Assembly (NCBI GenBank): GCA_902782125.1
Contig: CACZMA010000001.1
Location: forward strand, 176,441 to 240,440
From: Oscillospiraceae bacterium
GTDB lineage: Bacteria > Bacillota > Clostridia > Saccharofermentanales > Saccharofermentanaceae
Direction of reading: 5' to 3'
Length of the DNA stretch: 64,000 nucleotides
This document shows positions 37,053-45,742 of the stretch, piece after piece (the stretch's first letter is position 1; the number at the start of each line of letters is the position of its first letter). The position numbers and the translations under genes are program-made. A model generated the notes under the pieces. That model was given only the letters and a program-made list of their open reading frames with translations, searched no databases and was not told the DNA's origin.

Positions 37053-37664
37053 TCAGGGCCTCGGAAGTCCGAGCTTATCGAGGAGTGAATTGACCTGCGT
37101 CTTGCAGGTGATGTCGTTCTCGTATGTGTCTATTACCGTTACGGTGTTGTCCTTGTAGTAGAATCCGCCGTACATGTAGAACTCGTCGCCGAACAACGAA
37201 GGCGAAGTGCCTGCGAAAGTATAGCACTCGGCATTGATGCCCGACTTCATGATGAATACACCTTCCTTATCAGAGAAGTCTTCTATCTGGTTGCGCATCG
37301 TCATGTAGTAATAGTTGGCATTCTCATTATTGTCGAAGACCAGGAGCAGGTATCTCGTGCCCTTGTCTGTGAGGCAGAGCACTTCCTCGGTCGCGCCCCT
37401 GATATATCCCGTCCTCGAAGTGTCATACGGATCGTCGAACTTCATATACAGGTATCCGCCACCGCCGAACGCAGTGAAAGACATCAGTACCGAATTGATA
37501 TCCGATACTTTGGCGGCATCCTCAACCTGACGGTATCCGAGCTCTTCAAGAGCCGTGCGGAACTGCTCAGTGGTGGGCGCCTTGTATGTGGCGCAGCCTG
37601 CCATAGCAAACACCATGACTGACGCCATGAATGCCGTCGCGATCTTCTTAAGGATTCTCCTCAT
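37053..37664 (-). CDS. Lipoprotein, unknown function
   Basis: 203 residues. Signal peptide with lipobox AMAGC (Cys about 23). The mature part is Tyr-rich and strand-like (NANYYYMTMRNQ, FYMYGGFYYKDNTV); no family recognised. It overlaps the 5'-nucleotidase stop by 17 bases and is probably coexpressed. Its stop abuts the metH stop from the other strand, with no room for a separate terminator. Confidence 0.75.
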   Translation of the reverse strand: MRRILKKIATAFMASVMVFAMAGCATYKAPTTEQFRTALEELGYRQVEDAAKVSDINSVLMSFTAFGGGGYLYMKFDDPYDTSRTGYIRGATEEVLCLTDKGTRYLLLVFDNNENANYYYMTMRNQIEDFSDKEGVFIMKSGINAECYTFAGTSPSLFGDEFYMYGGFYYKDNTVTVIDTYENDITCKTQVNSLLDKLGLPRP

Positions 37665-39651
37665 TTTCCTGTCCCCCTTGTTCCTTTGCCTTGGCAGCCA
37701 GTGCCGCCTCCTTCTTCCTTCTCTTCCTCATAACTACGAGCGTTATGATCATGACCGGCACCACGACGATAAGGTTCTTAACGATCGAGAAAGCGATCGA
37801 GAACTTGTTCGGGTTGGACATGATGGACTTTATGTCCTTCGCATCGTTGACCACTTTCCTGTCGTGCAGCTGCGAATAGTACTCCGGGAATTCAGGCACG
37901 CCGTCTTCATTTACTTCGAACGAAGAGACATACTTCGCGACCGCGTCCCAGGCCTTGAGCTCTTTGCCGTCGATGTAGATCGCCGCAGCATACGGATCGT
38001 TTATCGGATTGCCGTCCTTATCCTTCGGAACGACCTTCAAGAGTCCCTTGGACATGTCCGTAACCGCGCCCAGCATCTGCATGCTGTAGAGGTCGACCGC
38101 GATGTGATAAGTCTTATCGGGGTCAATCGGCTCCGTCGTTCCGTCCGGCTTTACTATCAGGACTTCCGTGACCTTGTTCAGGATCCTTCTGTTCGGGTTG
38201 TATGTAAAGCTCAGGCCGCTGAAGTAGAGCCTTGCCGACGTCATGAAGTCAGATATGGAAGCGTCGATCTCGCAGGCCGTGATAAGTTCTTCGCCTGTCA
38301 GGTATACGCTCACGAGAGGATATCCGGACAGTCCGTCTTCGCCGAAGCCCAGCGAGTAGGAATTGAAAGCATCCGCCGCCGTAACATATCCCGGAGCAAA
38401 GCTTCCCCTGATGCACCCGGAAGGCGCGACCGCTATATCGAATGCGCCCTCCTCTGCTGCCGTATCCGACAGGTTCGCCGCATACACGAAGCTGTCCGAC
38501 AATATGTCTCCCAGGCGCTGCTCTGTATGGTTGATGTAGCAGTCGTCCACGCTCTCGAACTCGTACGGGTTATACGCGAGGACCTGGTCCCATGAATATC
38601 CGAACAGCTGCAGGTACTCGGTATCGACATACGGCCTGAACGCCGCGACATACTCTTCCGCCTCCGCGTCCTTTGCCACGCCCTCGTCAATAGAGATCAG
38701 TTCGTATGACTGATATACCCAGTTATCGCCGTCCCTCTCCATCACGACGTGTCCCACATATCTTCCGTAGCAGCCTGCCGCGACGATGGTGACATTGCCG
38801 ACCACGATGGGCTCGAAGATCGCCGTGTGCGAGTGCGCGCTGATTATGAGGTCTAAGTCCTGCACTTCCTTGGCGAGAGCTTCGTCTTCAGACTGGTTCG
38901 TGCTTCCGGCAGACCCCAGGCCCGAATGCGAGAGCGCGACTATCATGTCGACATCCTCGTTGGCCTTGATGTAGGCACAGGTCTTCTTGGCTGCTTCCAC
39001 CTGGTCTTCGAAAGACAGCACGCACGTAGGCGCCGTCTTGATCGCGTCCTTGCCGAAAATCCCTATCACCGCGACCCTCTTTCCGCCACGCTCGATGATC
39101 GTATAATCGGACACGCCGTAATCTTCAAAGCAGTCCTTGTAGAGCTGCTGGTCATCAGTGAGGCCTTCAGCTTCCATCTTGTCCCAGTCGATGTTGGAGA
39201 TGACGAACTTCGGAAGCGGGTCGCCTGATTCCAGTGCCGCTTCGAACATGTCGTAAAATCCCTGCGCTCCGCAGTCGAATTCATGGTTGCCTACCGTGGT
39301 GGCATCAACTCCCAGGTATCCGAGTGTCCTGAGCTCCGAAGCCTGAGTCGTGTATATGGTCTGATAGAGAGTTCCCATCGAGAAATCTCCGCCGTCAAAT
39401 GTGAATATATCCGGATCTTCCGCCCTAAGGCCATCAAGCACCGTCTTAAGCCTTGCCACGCCTCCGACTTCCTGCGTCTTGTCGTCCGACTTCTCATAGT
39501 AACCGTCGAGGTACGAATGCAGGTCGTGGATGAATGCTATGTCTACCGTATCTTCCGTGCTGGCGAACAAAGGCGCTGCCGGAGTTATGACTACCGCTGC
39601 CGCGATCAGTGCCGCCACTGCCGCAGCTTCAAGTCTTCTTACAAAACTCAT
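37648..39651 (-). CDS. Membrane-anchored metallophosphatase/5'-nucleotidase
   Basis: 667 residues. N-terminal signal peptide (about 1-30), calcineurin-like metallophosphoesterase domain (about 30-340: FIHDLHSYLDG, FDGGDFSMGTLYQ, TTVGNHEFDCG, SAHSHTAI) and a 5'-nucleotidase C-terminal domain (about 365-600: LGDILSDSFVYAA, GCIRGSF). A membrane helix and Arg/Lys-rich tail anchor it at the C-terminus. It likely releases nucleosides from extracellular nucleotides; the divergent cdd gene would fit such salvage. Confidence 0.9.
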   Translation of the reverse strand: MSFVRRLEAAAVAALIAAAVVITPAAPLFASTEDTVDIAFIHDLHSYLDGYYEKSDDKTQEVGGVARLKTVLDGLRAEDPDIFTFDGGDFSMGTLYQTIYTTQASELRTLGYLGVDATTVGNHEFDCGAQGFYDMFEAALESGDPLPKFVISNIDWDKMEAEGLTDDQQLYKDCFEDYGVSDYTIIERGGKRVAVIGIFGKDAIKTAPTCVLSFEDQVEAAKKTCAYIKANEDVDMIVALSHSGLGSAGSTNQSEDEALAKEVQDLDLIISAHSHTAIFEPIVVGNVTIVAAGCYGRYVGHVVMERDGDNWVYQSYELISIDEGVAKDAEAEEYVAAFRPYVDTEYLQLFGYSWDQVLAYNPYEFESVDDCYINHTEQRLGDILSDSFVYAANLSDTAAEEGAFDIAVAPSGCIRGSFAPGYVTAADAFNSYSLGFGEDGLSGYPLVSVYLTGEELITACEIDASISDFMTSARLYFSGLSFTYNPNRRILNKVTEVLIVKPDGTTEPIDPDKTYHIAVDLYSMQMLGAVTDMSKGLLKVVPKDKDGNPINDPYAAAIYIDGKELKAWDAVAKYVSSFEVNEDGVPEFPEYYSQLHDRKVVNDAKDIKSIMSNPNKFSIAFSIVKNLIVVVPVMIITLVVMRKRRKKEAALAAKAKEQGGQENEENP

Positions 39652-39751
39652 ATGTTCTCTCCTTGAAATTCCATGGTCCTATTGTCTGATAAAAGCCTTA
39701 TCTTTTCAATCTCGGGTTAGGTTATAATGTTGGATATAAAGGAGATACGCC

Positions 39752-40168
39752 ATGATCACCGACATTCAGACAGATAAGCTGTGCCAGGCCGCCGTTGACA
39801 TAAGGAAGAACTGCTATGCGCCCTATTCGCATTTCCGGGTCGGGGCTGCTCTTCTTACATCAGGTGGGAAGATCTACACGGGCGTCAATGTCGAGAACGC
39901 GGCATACGGTCCTTCGAACTGCGCGGAGCGGACTGCGGTCTTCAAGGCTGTAAGCGAAGGCGAGACTGACTTTGCAGCCATCGCGATCGCGGGCGGCGCC
40001 GAAGGTGCTGATCTTCAGTACTGCCCTCCCTGCGGAGTTTGCAGACAGGTACTCGCCGAGTTCTGCGGTCCCGACTTCGAGGTGATCCTTACTGACGGCA
40101 AGGGCGAGCCCAAGCGTTTCACTCTCGGCGAGCTGCTGCCGGAGTCTTTCGGGCCGGAAAATCTTTGA
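39752..40168 (+). CDS. cdd: Cytidine deaminase
   Basis: 138 residues. Zinc-binding and catalytic motif NCAERTAVFKA (Cys, Glu) plus PCGVCRQVLAEFC; substrate stretch HFRVGAALLTSGGKIYTGVNVEN. Converts cytidine to uridine. Ribosome site AAGGAGATAC; a TATAAT lies about 25 bases upstream. Divergent from the surface nucleotidase. Confidence 0.96.
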   Translation: MITDIQTDKLCQAAVDIRKNCYAPYSHFRVGAALLTSGGKIYTGVNVENAAYGPSNCAERTAVFKAVSEGETDFAAIAIAGGAEGADLQYCPPCGVCRQVLAEFCGPDFEVILTDGKGEPKRFTLGELLPESFGPENL

Positions 40169-40194
40169 CGATAATCTCTGACGGAGTATTTTTA

Positions 40195-40252
40195 CACTGC
40201 AAAATACACTGCACTGCATGACATTTGCAGTGTATTTTTGCAGTGGTATAAT
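40195..40252 (+). promoter_or_regulatory. Promoter embedded in a large palindrome (EamA gene)
   Basis: A near-perfect inverted repeat: left arm 40195-40213, right arm 40226-40245, one extra A in the right arm. Each arm holds two copies of CACTGCA, giving four half-sites. The right arm contains TTGCAG (-35, 40225-40230) and is followed after a 16-base spacer by TATAAT (-10, 40247-40252). Transcription would start at about the ATG at 40259. Looks like an operator-controlled promoter; it could also fold as a hairpin after cdd. Confidence 0.65.
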
Positions 40253-40258
40253 CCTCCA

Positions 40259-41143
40259 ATGCGCAAGACAACACCCAAAGGCATAATTCTTCTGCTATTG
40301 ACCGCAGTCATCTGGGGTTCATCGTTCGTCGCCCAGTCGATCGGCATGGAATCCATCGACGCGTTCACTTTCACGGCGCTCAGGACCACACTCGGCGCCA
40401 TTGTGCTCATCCCGGTGATACTCATCTTCAACCGTAAGTTCGACATGAGACCTTCAACGCTCATAGCAGGCGTCATCTTAGGCGTCGTCTTCTCTATAGC
40501 GCAGAACCTTCAGCAGTTCGCTTTTTATTACTCCACTTCCGGCAAGATCGCGTTCATCACCGCGTTCTATATGTTCTTTGTGCCTCTATTCTCGGTAGTC
40601 CTAAGAAAGAAGATCCGCCTCATCGTTTGGCTGTCCATAGCGCTCGGCCTGGTCGGACTCTTCCTCATCTGCATCAACCCCGAGGACCTTACCGCGATCA
40701 ATCCCGGCGACGCTCTCGCCTTCGGATGCGCGGTATTCTATGCGGTACAGATAATGGTAATAGACCACTATACCGGCAAGGACATCAACGGCGTGCAGCT
40801 GTCGTTCATGCAGTTCGTCGTGGCGGCCGTAATATCCTGGGTGTGCATGTTCATCTTTGAGCAGCCGAAGATACCGGACATAATAACCGCAGCCCCTGCC
40901 CTCGCATATTCGGGCATTATGAGCTGCGGTATTGCTTATACTTTGCAGATCGTCGGGCAGAAGCACGCGAGCCCGGTCGTGGCGTCGCTATTGATGTGCC
41001 TCGAGTCTGTTTTCGCCGTGATCACGGCTGCGATCGTACTGCAGGAGATGATGTCGTTCCGGGAACTGGCCGGATGCGTCACCATGTTCGCGGCGATCGT
41101 TATTGCCCAGCTTCCTTCTCGTACTTCTCCAGAGGCGCGTTGA
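40259..41143 (+). CDS. DMT superfamily (EamA) transporter
   Basis: 294 residues from the ATG of MRKTTPKG. Two EamA repeats, about ten helices: GSSFVAQSIGMESIDAFTF and LRTTLGAIVLIP in the first; GDALAFGCAVFYAVQIMVID and CLESVFAVITAAIVLQEMMS in the second. Exports or imports small metabolites; substrate unknown. No Shine-Dalgarno: the -10 box ends 6 bases before the ATG, implying a leaderless message. The 3' end overlaps the convergent nhaC-like gene by 44 bases. Confidence 0.9.
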   Translation: MRKTTPKGIILLLLTAVIWGSSFVAQSIGMESIDAFTFTALRTTLGAIVLIPVILIFNRKFDMRPSTLIAGVILGVVFSIAQNLQQFAFYYSTSGKIAFITAFYMFFVPLFSVVLRKKIRLIVWLSIALGLVGLFLICINPEDLTAINPGDALAFGCAVFYAVQIMVIDHYTGKDINGVQLSFMQFVVAAVISWVCMFIFEQPKIPDIITAAPALAYSGIMSCGIAYTLQIVGQKHASPVVASLLMCLESVFAVITAAIVLQEMMSFRELAGCVTMFAAIVIAQLPSRTSPEAR

Positions 41144-42662
41144 GGTCGGTGTTCTCGGGAAGCAGATACTTCAAAAGGAACATCAGTCCGATCGTCAGAG
41201 CCGCTCCCATCGTCAGGCAGATGAAGGGGTTCTGGATGAATCCCGCCAGCAGATACGTCACGAAAGACACAGCCGCAGCCGTGAGCGCGTAAGGCAGCTG
41301 CGTCGAGACATGTCCGATGTGGTTGCACTGCGCACCGGCAGAGGACATGATCGTCGTATCAGAGATGGGCGAGCAGTGGTCACCGCAGACGGCACCGGCC
41401 ATGCACGCAGATACGCAGATGATCGCCAGAGGGCTGCCGCTCTCCAGAGGGAACGCCTTAAGCGTGATCGGGATCAATATGCCGAACGTACCCCAAGACG
41501 TACCCGTCGCGAAAGACAGACCGCACGCAATAAGGAATATGATCGCGGGCAGTATGTTAAGGAAGCTGCCCTTGCTCTGGTCAACGATGTTTGCAACATA
41601 CTCAGCTGCGCCGAGGGAGTCCGTCATGGCCTTGAGAGACCACGCGAGAGTGAGGATCGTGATGGGCGCGACCATTGCTTTGAAGCCCTCTTCGATGCAC
41701 TTCATGCACTCCTTGAACTTGAGCACGCGGCGTGTGAGGTAGAGGATCAGCGTGAAGACGATCGCGAGGAACGAACCGTATGTGAGGCCGACGGAAGCAT
41801 CGCTCCTGCCGAAAGACTCAGCGAACTGCTTGATGGACAGGTCGGTCTCGAAGTAACCGCCCGTATATACCATGCCGAGCACGCAGAATACGATGAGTGA
41901 TGCGACCGGCAGGATCAGGTCAATTACCTTACCCTTGCCCTTGACCGTATCGTCCTTAGCAGACTCCGGCATCGGGAGTGTGAACAGGTCGCCCTTTAAA
42001 GCGTTCTTCTCATGCTTGACCATCGGGCCGTAGTCGATCTTGAGGATGGCGATGCAGAGCATCATGACGATGGTCAGGATCGCGTAGTAGTTATAAGGGA
42101 TAGCGGATATGAAGAGCATCAGGCCGTTCGTGCCCTCGGGCGCAAAACCGGACACTGCCGCTGCCCAGGAAGATACCGGGGCGATAATGCAGATGGGCGC
42201 TGCGGTCGCATCGATGAGGTATGCGAGCTTAGCCCTGGAGATCTTATGTCTGTCCGTAACGGGACGCATGACTGAACCTACTGTGAGGCAGTTGAAATAG
42301 TCGTCGATAAAGATCAGGCAGCCCAGAACGATGGTGGCGATCTGTGCGCCGACTCTGGACTTGATGTGCTCTGACGCCCATTTACCGAAAGCAGCAGATC
42401 CGCCGGCCCTGTTCATCAGTGCGACGATTATGCCGAGGAATACCAGGAATACCAGAATGCCGACGTTATACGGGTCGGAAAGCACGCCGATTATTCCGTC
42501 CCTGAAGACAGTCTCGACGGCAGCTACCGGGTGATCGAACCCCGCGATAAAGAACCCGCCGAACATAATGCCTACAAACAGCGAGATATAGACTTCCTTT
42601 GTGATAAGCGCGAGCAATATTGCTACGATCGGCGGCACGAGTGCCCAGAAAGTGGCATACAT
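41100..42662 (-). CDS. NhaC family Na+/H+ antiporter
   Basis: 520 residues, about 11-12 membrane segments. NhaC-family stretches: GIMFGGFFIAGFD, LGCLIFIDDYFNCLTVGSVM, ATAAPICIIAPVSSWAA, ATGTSWGTFGILIPITLKAF and GAVCGDHCSPISDTTIMSSA. May exchange Na+ for H+, or carry malate/lactate or amino acids as some relatives do. Monocistronic with a good promoter upstream. Confidence 0.92.
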   Translation of the reverse strand: MYATFWALVPPIVAILLALITKEVYISLFVGIMFGGFFIAGFDHPVAAVETVFRDGIIGVLSDPYNVGILVFLVFLGIIVALMNRAGGSAAFGKWASEHIKSRVGAQIATIVLGCLIFIDDYFNCLTVGSVMRPVTDRHKISRAKLAYLIDATAAPICIIAPVSSWAAAVSGFAPEGTNGLMLFISAIPYNYYAILTIVMMLCIAILKIDYGPMVKHEKNALKGDLFTLPMPESAKDDTVKGKGKVIDLILPVASLIVFCVLGMVYTGGYFETDLSIKQFAESFGRSDASVGLTYGSFLAIVFTLILYLTRRVLKFKECMKCIEEGFKAMVAPITILTLAWSLKAMTDSLGAAEYVANIVDQSKGSFLNILPAIIFLIACGLSFATGTSWGTFGILIPITLKAFPLESGSPLAIICVSACMAGAVCGDHCSPISDTTIMSSAGAQCNHIGHVSTQLPYALTAAAVSFVTYLLAGFIQNPFICLTMGAALTIGLMFLLKYLLPENTDLNAPLEKYEKEAGQ

Positions 42663-42721
42663 ATTGGTTCCCTCCTAAGTTGATTGTTCCCTGGCCGGCC
42701 CGTTCGCCTGACCATGTAGAG

Positions 42722-42750
42722 ATTATAAATACTTATGTAAAACGATTCAA
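42722..42750 (-). promoter_or_regulatory. Promoter of the NhaC gene
   Basis: TTGAAT (42745-42750), 17-base spacer, TATAAT (42722-42727) on the minus strand, about 60 bases ahead of the NhaC start. Confidence 0.75.
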
Positions 42751-42762
42751 CTTTATACCTCC

Positions 42763-42840
42763 CCCCGCCAGCCGCGACGCAAGGGGTTACGTCCCCTAAG
42801 CCGCGGGTGGCAATCCAAGCGGCAGCGCGGAAGGCGTAGG
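42763..42840. other. GC-rich intergenic island, possible structured RNA or terminator
   Basis: A block rich in G and C between AT-rich flanks, with nested inverted repeats: GGGG-TTACG-TCCCC, and GCCGCGACG against CGCGG/GTGGC segments. No open frame or T run is convincing. It lies between the Fic gene and the NhaC promoter. Confidence 0.35.
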
Positions 42841-42872
42841 AACGTGCAGTAATGGAGAGTTGTGAATCGGTT

Positions 42873-43919
42873 TTATTTTGTTCTGTAGTAGAAGGTGCTC
42901 CTACCGTTACCTTCTCGTTTTAGCTCACCTGATTCAACCAGTTTGCGAAGTGCACCTTCGATGGAACTAATGCTAAGAGAAGGGCAAAGCTCACGAATAT
43001 CCTGCTTAGTAAACCTACCTATCTTATTATAAGTTGCAAGCCGCACGGTCTCGAGCGCAGGTCTTTTAACTTCAACCAATGCAAAACGGTCCTCAAAGTC
43101 TCTATATGCGGCGATTATTGTGCTGAGCAGATACTTGATAAATGGAGTCGGATCGTCGTTTCCCTCATGCCAACCTGCCTGAGATTCATATAATGCATCG
43201 TAATACAGATCCTTATGCTTAGCTATCTTAGCTTCCAGCGAGATATATTTTCCAACATAAAACCCGCTTCTATAAAGCAGAAGGGTTGTAAGCAACCTGC
43301 TCATTCGGCCATTACCATCATTGAAAGGATGTATGCAAAGGAAGTCATGAATGAAGATCGGGATTGCAATAAGAGGATCCACCTCCATGTTTCCGATGAC
43401 TACGTTATATTCTTCGCACAATCTCTCCAGCGCTTTGGGAGTCTCATATGGAGCAAGTGGAGTAAATAAAACCTCTGTATGACCATCAGGATATGTTGCA
43501 CTGATATAGTTCTGTACAGTCTTTGTCTTTCCTGCAGCAGGATTACTCATGTGGCTATAGAGGATCTTATGCAGTTGAAGTATATAGTTCGGCGTAAGAG
43601 GAATAGCATCAAAGCTCTCATGAATAATACTGAGGACATCTCTATAGCCGGCAATTTCCTGCTCATCACGGTTCTTAGGAGTTGTCTTCTCTTCAACAAG
43701 CTGTTTGATACGGGTACTCGTTGTTACGATTCCCTCAATAGCATTAGAACTTTCAGTACTCTGGATCTTTGCAATCTCAACTAATTTCTCAAGTTCTTCA
43801 GGACGCTGTTTAAGATACATCTCCTGCTTTCCGGCTTCTTTGTATATTGCCGCGATGAATCCAAGTATCTCTGAATCCCATTTCTGATCCTTTATCAGCG
43901 AGTAGTTGAAATCTCTCAT
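42873..43919 (-). CDS. Fic family protein (adenylyltransferase type) with inhibitory helix
   Basis: 348 residues. N-terminal Fic_N with SNAIEG, which fits the (S/T)xxxE(G/N) inhibitory helix, then the Fic core HPFNDGNGRMSRLL (catalytic His, ATP-binding NGR), and a C-terminal winged helix (about 290-345; GRFTKQDIRELCPSLSISSIEGAL). Fic proteins AMP-ylate target proteins; the inhibitory helix keeps it off. Base composition is more AT-rich than the neighbours, suggesting transfer. The winged helix and upstream repeats suggest self-regulation. Confidence 0.93.
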   Translation of the reverse strand: MRDFNYSLIKDQKWDSEILGFIAAIYKEAGKQEMYLKQRPEELEKLVEIAKIQSTESSNAIEGIVTTSTRIKQLVEEKTTPKNRDEQEIAGYRDVLSIIHESFDAIPLTPNYILQLHKILYSHMSNPAAGKTKTVQNYISATYPDGHTEVLFTPLAPYETPKALERLCEEYNVVIGNMEVDPLIAIPIFIHDFLCIHPFNDGNGRMSRLLTTLLLYRSGFYVGKYISLEAKIAKHKDLYYDALYESQAGWHEGNDDPTPFIKYLLSTIIAAYRDFEDRFALVEVKRPALETVRLATYNKIGRFTKQDIRELCPSLSISSIEGALRKLVESGELKREGNGRSTFYYRTK

Positions 43920-43960
43920 TTGCCCTTACCTCCACTACTTTCCCCTTATATTTTATTCGG

Positions 43961-44027
43961 TTTTAAGGGAAAAGCAAGATAAAAGAGGACTGCTTCCCTT
44001 AAAACAAATCCCATTTTAAGGGAAAAG
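43961..44027 (-). promoter_or_regulatory. Repeated TTTTAAGGGAA sites upstream of the Fic gene
   Basis: TTTTAAGGGAAAAG at 43961-43974 and again at 44014-44027, with an inverted copy CTTCCCTTAAAAC at 43993-44005. They lie 40-110 bases ahead of the Fic start, where an operator for its own winged helix would be expected. Confidence 0.5.
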
Positions 44028-44093
44028 TTGTTTCGATAAGGGCATTTTTCTGACTGTCGCAAAAACTAACAACTGCGGTATAATAACTCGTAC

Positions 44094-44176
<83 letters not shown>

Positions 44177-44180
44177 AATC

Positions 44181-44260
44181 AGGGATAACACCTGTTCTTG
44201 GCTGCGAACAGGTCCTCGGCGCCCGGCGCCTGCGGAACTTGCAGAACAGGTGTTATCCCT
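44181..44260 (+). promoter_or_regulatory. Hairpin leader between tRNA-Leu and surE with alternative pairing
   Basis: An 18-bp perfect inverted repeat (44181-44198 with 44243-44260) encloses a second GAACAGG at 44206-44212 that can pair with the same CCTGTTC (44191-44197). Two exclusive hairpins are therefore possible. There is no T run after the long stem, so it may act in RNA processing or translation of surE instead of termination. Confidence 0.55.
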
Positions 44261-44316
44261 TCTTAAATCATTCACTGCAGCCGGCAGACGTTACATTACC
44301 TTTTACGGAGACAACA

Positions 44317-45030
44317 ATGAAGAAGATCCTGATCGCAAACGACGACGGCATTAACTCAGAAGGCATCGCGCGGCTGGCGGAGCTGGCCGGGGAATTCGGC
44401 GAGGTCTGGGTGGTCGCGCCGGAAAAGCAGTTCAGCGCTATGTCGCACTCGGCTACTTTCTGGGGTCCGGTCGACGTCTGGCCTGTGGACTTCCCTGTCG
44501 AAGGCGTACATGCATTTGCGACTTCAGGAACTCCTGCTGACTGCGTAAGCTTAGGCATATCCGTAGTCGTGCCGGGCGGACCGGACGAAGTCTTCTGCGG
44601 GATCAACAAAGGCTATAACATCTCTTCTGACATACAGTACTCGGCAACAGTCGGCGCGGCGCTCGAAGCTGCGAGTCGCGGCATACACACGATCGCTTTC
44701 TCCGAGCACCACGAGGCACCTCACGATGTCACGGACAAGTACATCAGGCAGATAACGAAGGAACTCCTGACCAGGCCTCTCGCCAAGAACGAGATCTGGA
44801 ACGTCAACTTCCCCGGGTGCACACCTGAAGAATGCAAAGGAATACTATACGACCGCGTTATGAGCCAGGACGATTTCTACGCCGGGACATACAACATCGT
44901 CAAGCAGAACGGAGACAGGATCTCGTACATGACCGACTTCGGACGGAACTGGACCGGCTCGGAAGGCACTGACCTCAAGGCCATCGAGGAGAATTACGTC
45001 TCCGTAGGCAAGGTCAGCAACTACCACTAA
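44317..45030 (+). CDS. surE: 5'/3'-nucleotidase SurE
   Basis: 237 residues from the ATG of MKKILIANDDGINSEG, behind ACGGAG. The NDDGINSEG metal site, APEKQFSAMSHS, SGTPADCV and GINKGYN blocks are diagnostic for SurE, a phosphatase that removes phosphate from nucleoside monophosphates and helps in stationary-phase survival. A longer frame reaching into tRNA-Leu is not credible. Located 140 bases after the tRNA and probably read from the same transcript. Confidence 0.93.
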   Translation: MKKILIANDDGINSEGIARLAELAGEFGEVWVVAPEKQFSAMSHSATFWGPVDVWPVDFPVEGVHAFATSGTPADCVSLGISVVVPGGPDEVFCGINKGYNISSDIQYSATVGAALEAASRGIHTIAFSEHHEAPHDVTDKYIRQITKELLTRPLAKNEIWNVNFPGCTPEECKGILYDRVMSQDDFYAGTYNIVKQNGDRISYMTDFGRNWTGSEGTDLKAIEENYVSVGKVSNYH

Positions 45031-45178
45031 TCCACCGAAAATCTGACATTGACCACGGACTTTCAATATACAGAATTATATTTGATACAATATAATTTGG
45101 TCAAATACAAGGAAACCGGCAACATTCAAACAAACAACAACAAACAACAACAACTGCTACACAAAGGAGAACGCGAAA

Positions 45179-45721
45179 ATGTCCATCTACGATTACACAG
45201 TACCCACACCCAAAGGCGAAGAGATCTCCCTCAAGGATTACGAAGGCAAGGTCATGCTCATCGTGAACACGGCAACAGGCTGCGGCTTCACTCCCCACTA
45301 CAAGCCTATCGAGCAGATGTACGAAGACCTGCACGAGAAGGGCTTCGAGGTAATAGATGTCCCCTGCAACCAGTTCGCAGGACAGACTCCCGGCACTGAC
45401 GAAGAGATCCACGAGTTCTGCCAGCTCAAGTACAAGACGCAGTTCCCGCAGATGAAGAAGTCCGACGTCAACGGCGAGAACGCACTCCCGCTGTTCACAT
45501 ACCTCAAGGAACAGAAAGGTTTTGAGGGATTCGGCAAGGGCGCTACTGCTCTGGTCATGAGCAAGATGCTCAAGAAGAACGATCCCGACTACGAGAACAA
45601 CCCCGACATCAAGTGGAACTTCACCAAGTTCGTCGTAGACCGTGAAGGCAACGTCGTCGCAAGGTTCGAGCCGACTGCTGACATGAAGGAAGTCAGAAAG
45701 TGCGTCGAGAGCCTCATCTGA
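45179..45721 (+). CDS. Glutathione peroxidase family (thiol peroxidase) protein
   Basis: 180 residues. NTATGCGFTPHYKPIEQMY contains the peroxidatic Cys (Cys, not selenocysteine); downstream FEVIDVPCNQFAGQTPG and the WNFTKFVVDREGNVV block complete the GPx fold. In Clostridia these enzymes normally use thioredoxin. Ribosome site AAAGGAG. The next gene is an OhrR-like redox sensor 21 bases on, so the pair is a peroxide-response unit. Confidence 0.93.
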   Translation: MSIYDYTVPTPKGEEISLKDYEGKVMLIVNTATGCGFTPHYKPIEQMYEDLHEKGFEVIDVPCNQFAGQTPGTDEEIHEFCQLKYKTQFPQMKKSDVNGENALPLFTYLKEQKGFEGFGKGATALVMSKMLKKNDPDYENNPDIKWNFTKFVVDREGNVVARFEPTADMKEVRKCVESLI

Positions 45722-45742
45722 GAAGAACACAAAGGAAGCAAC

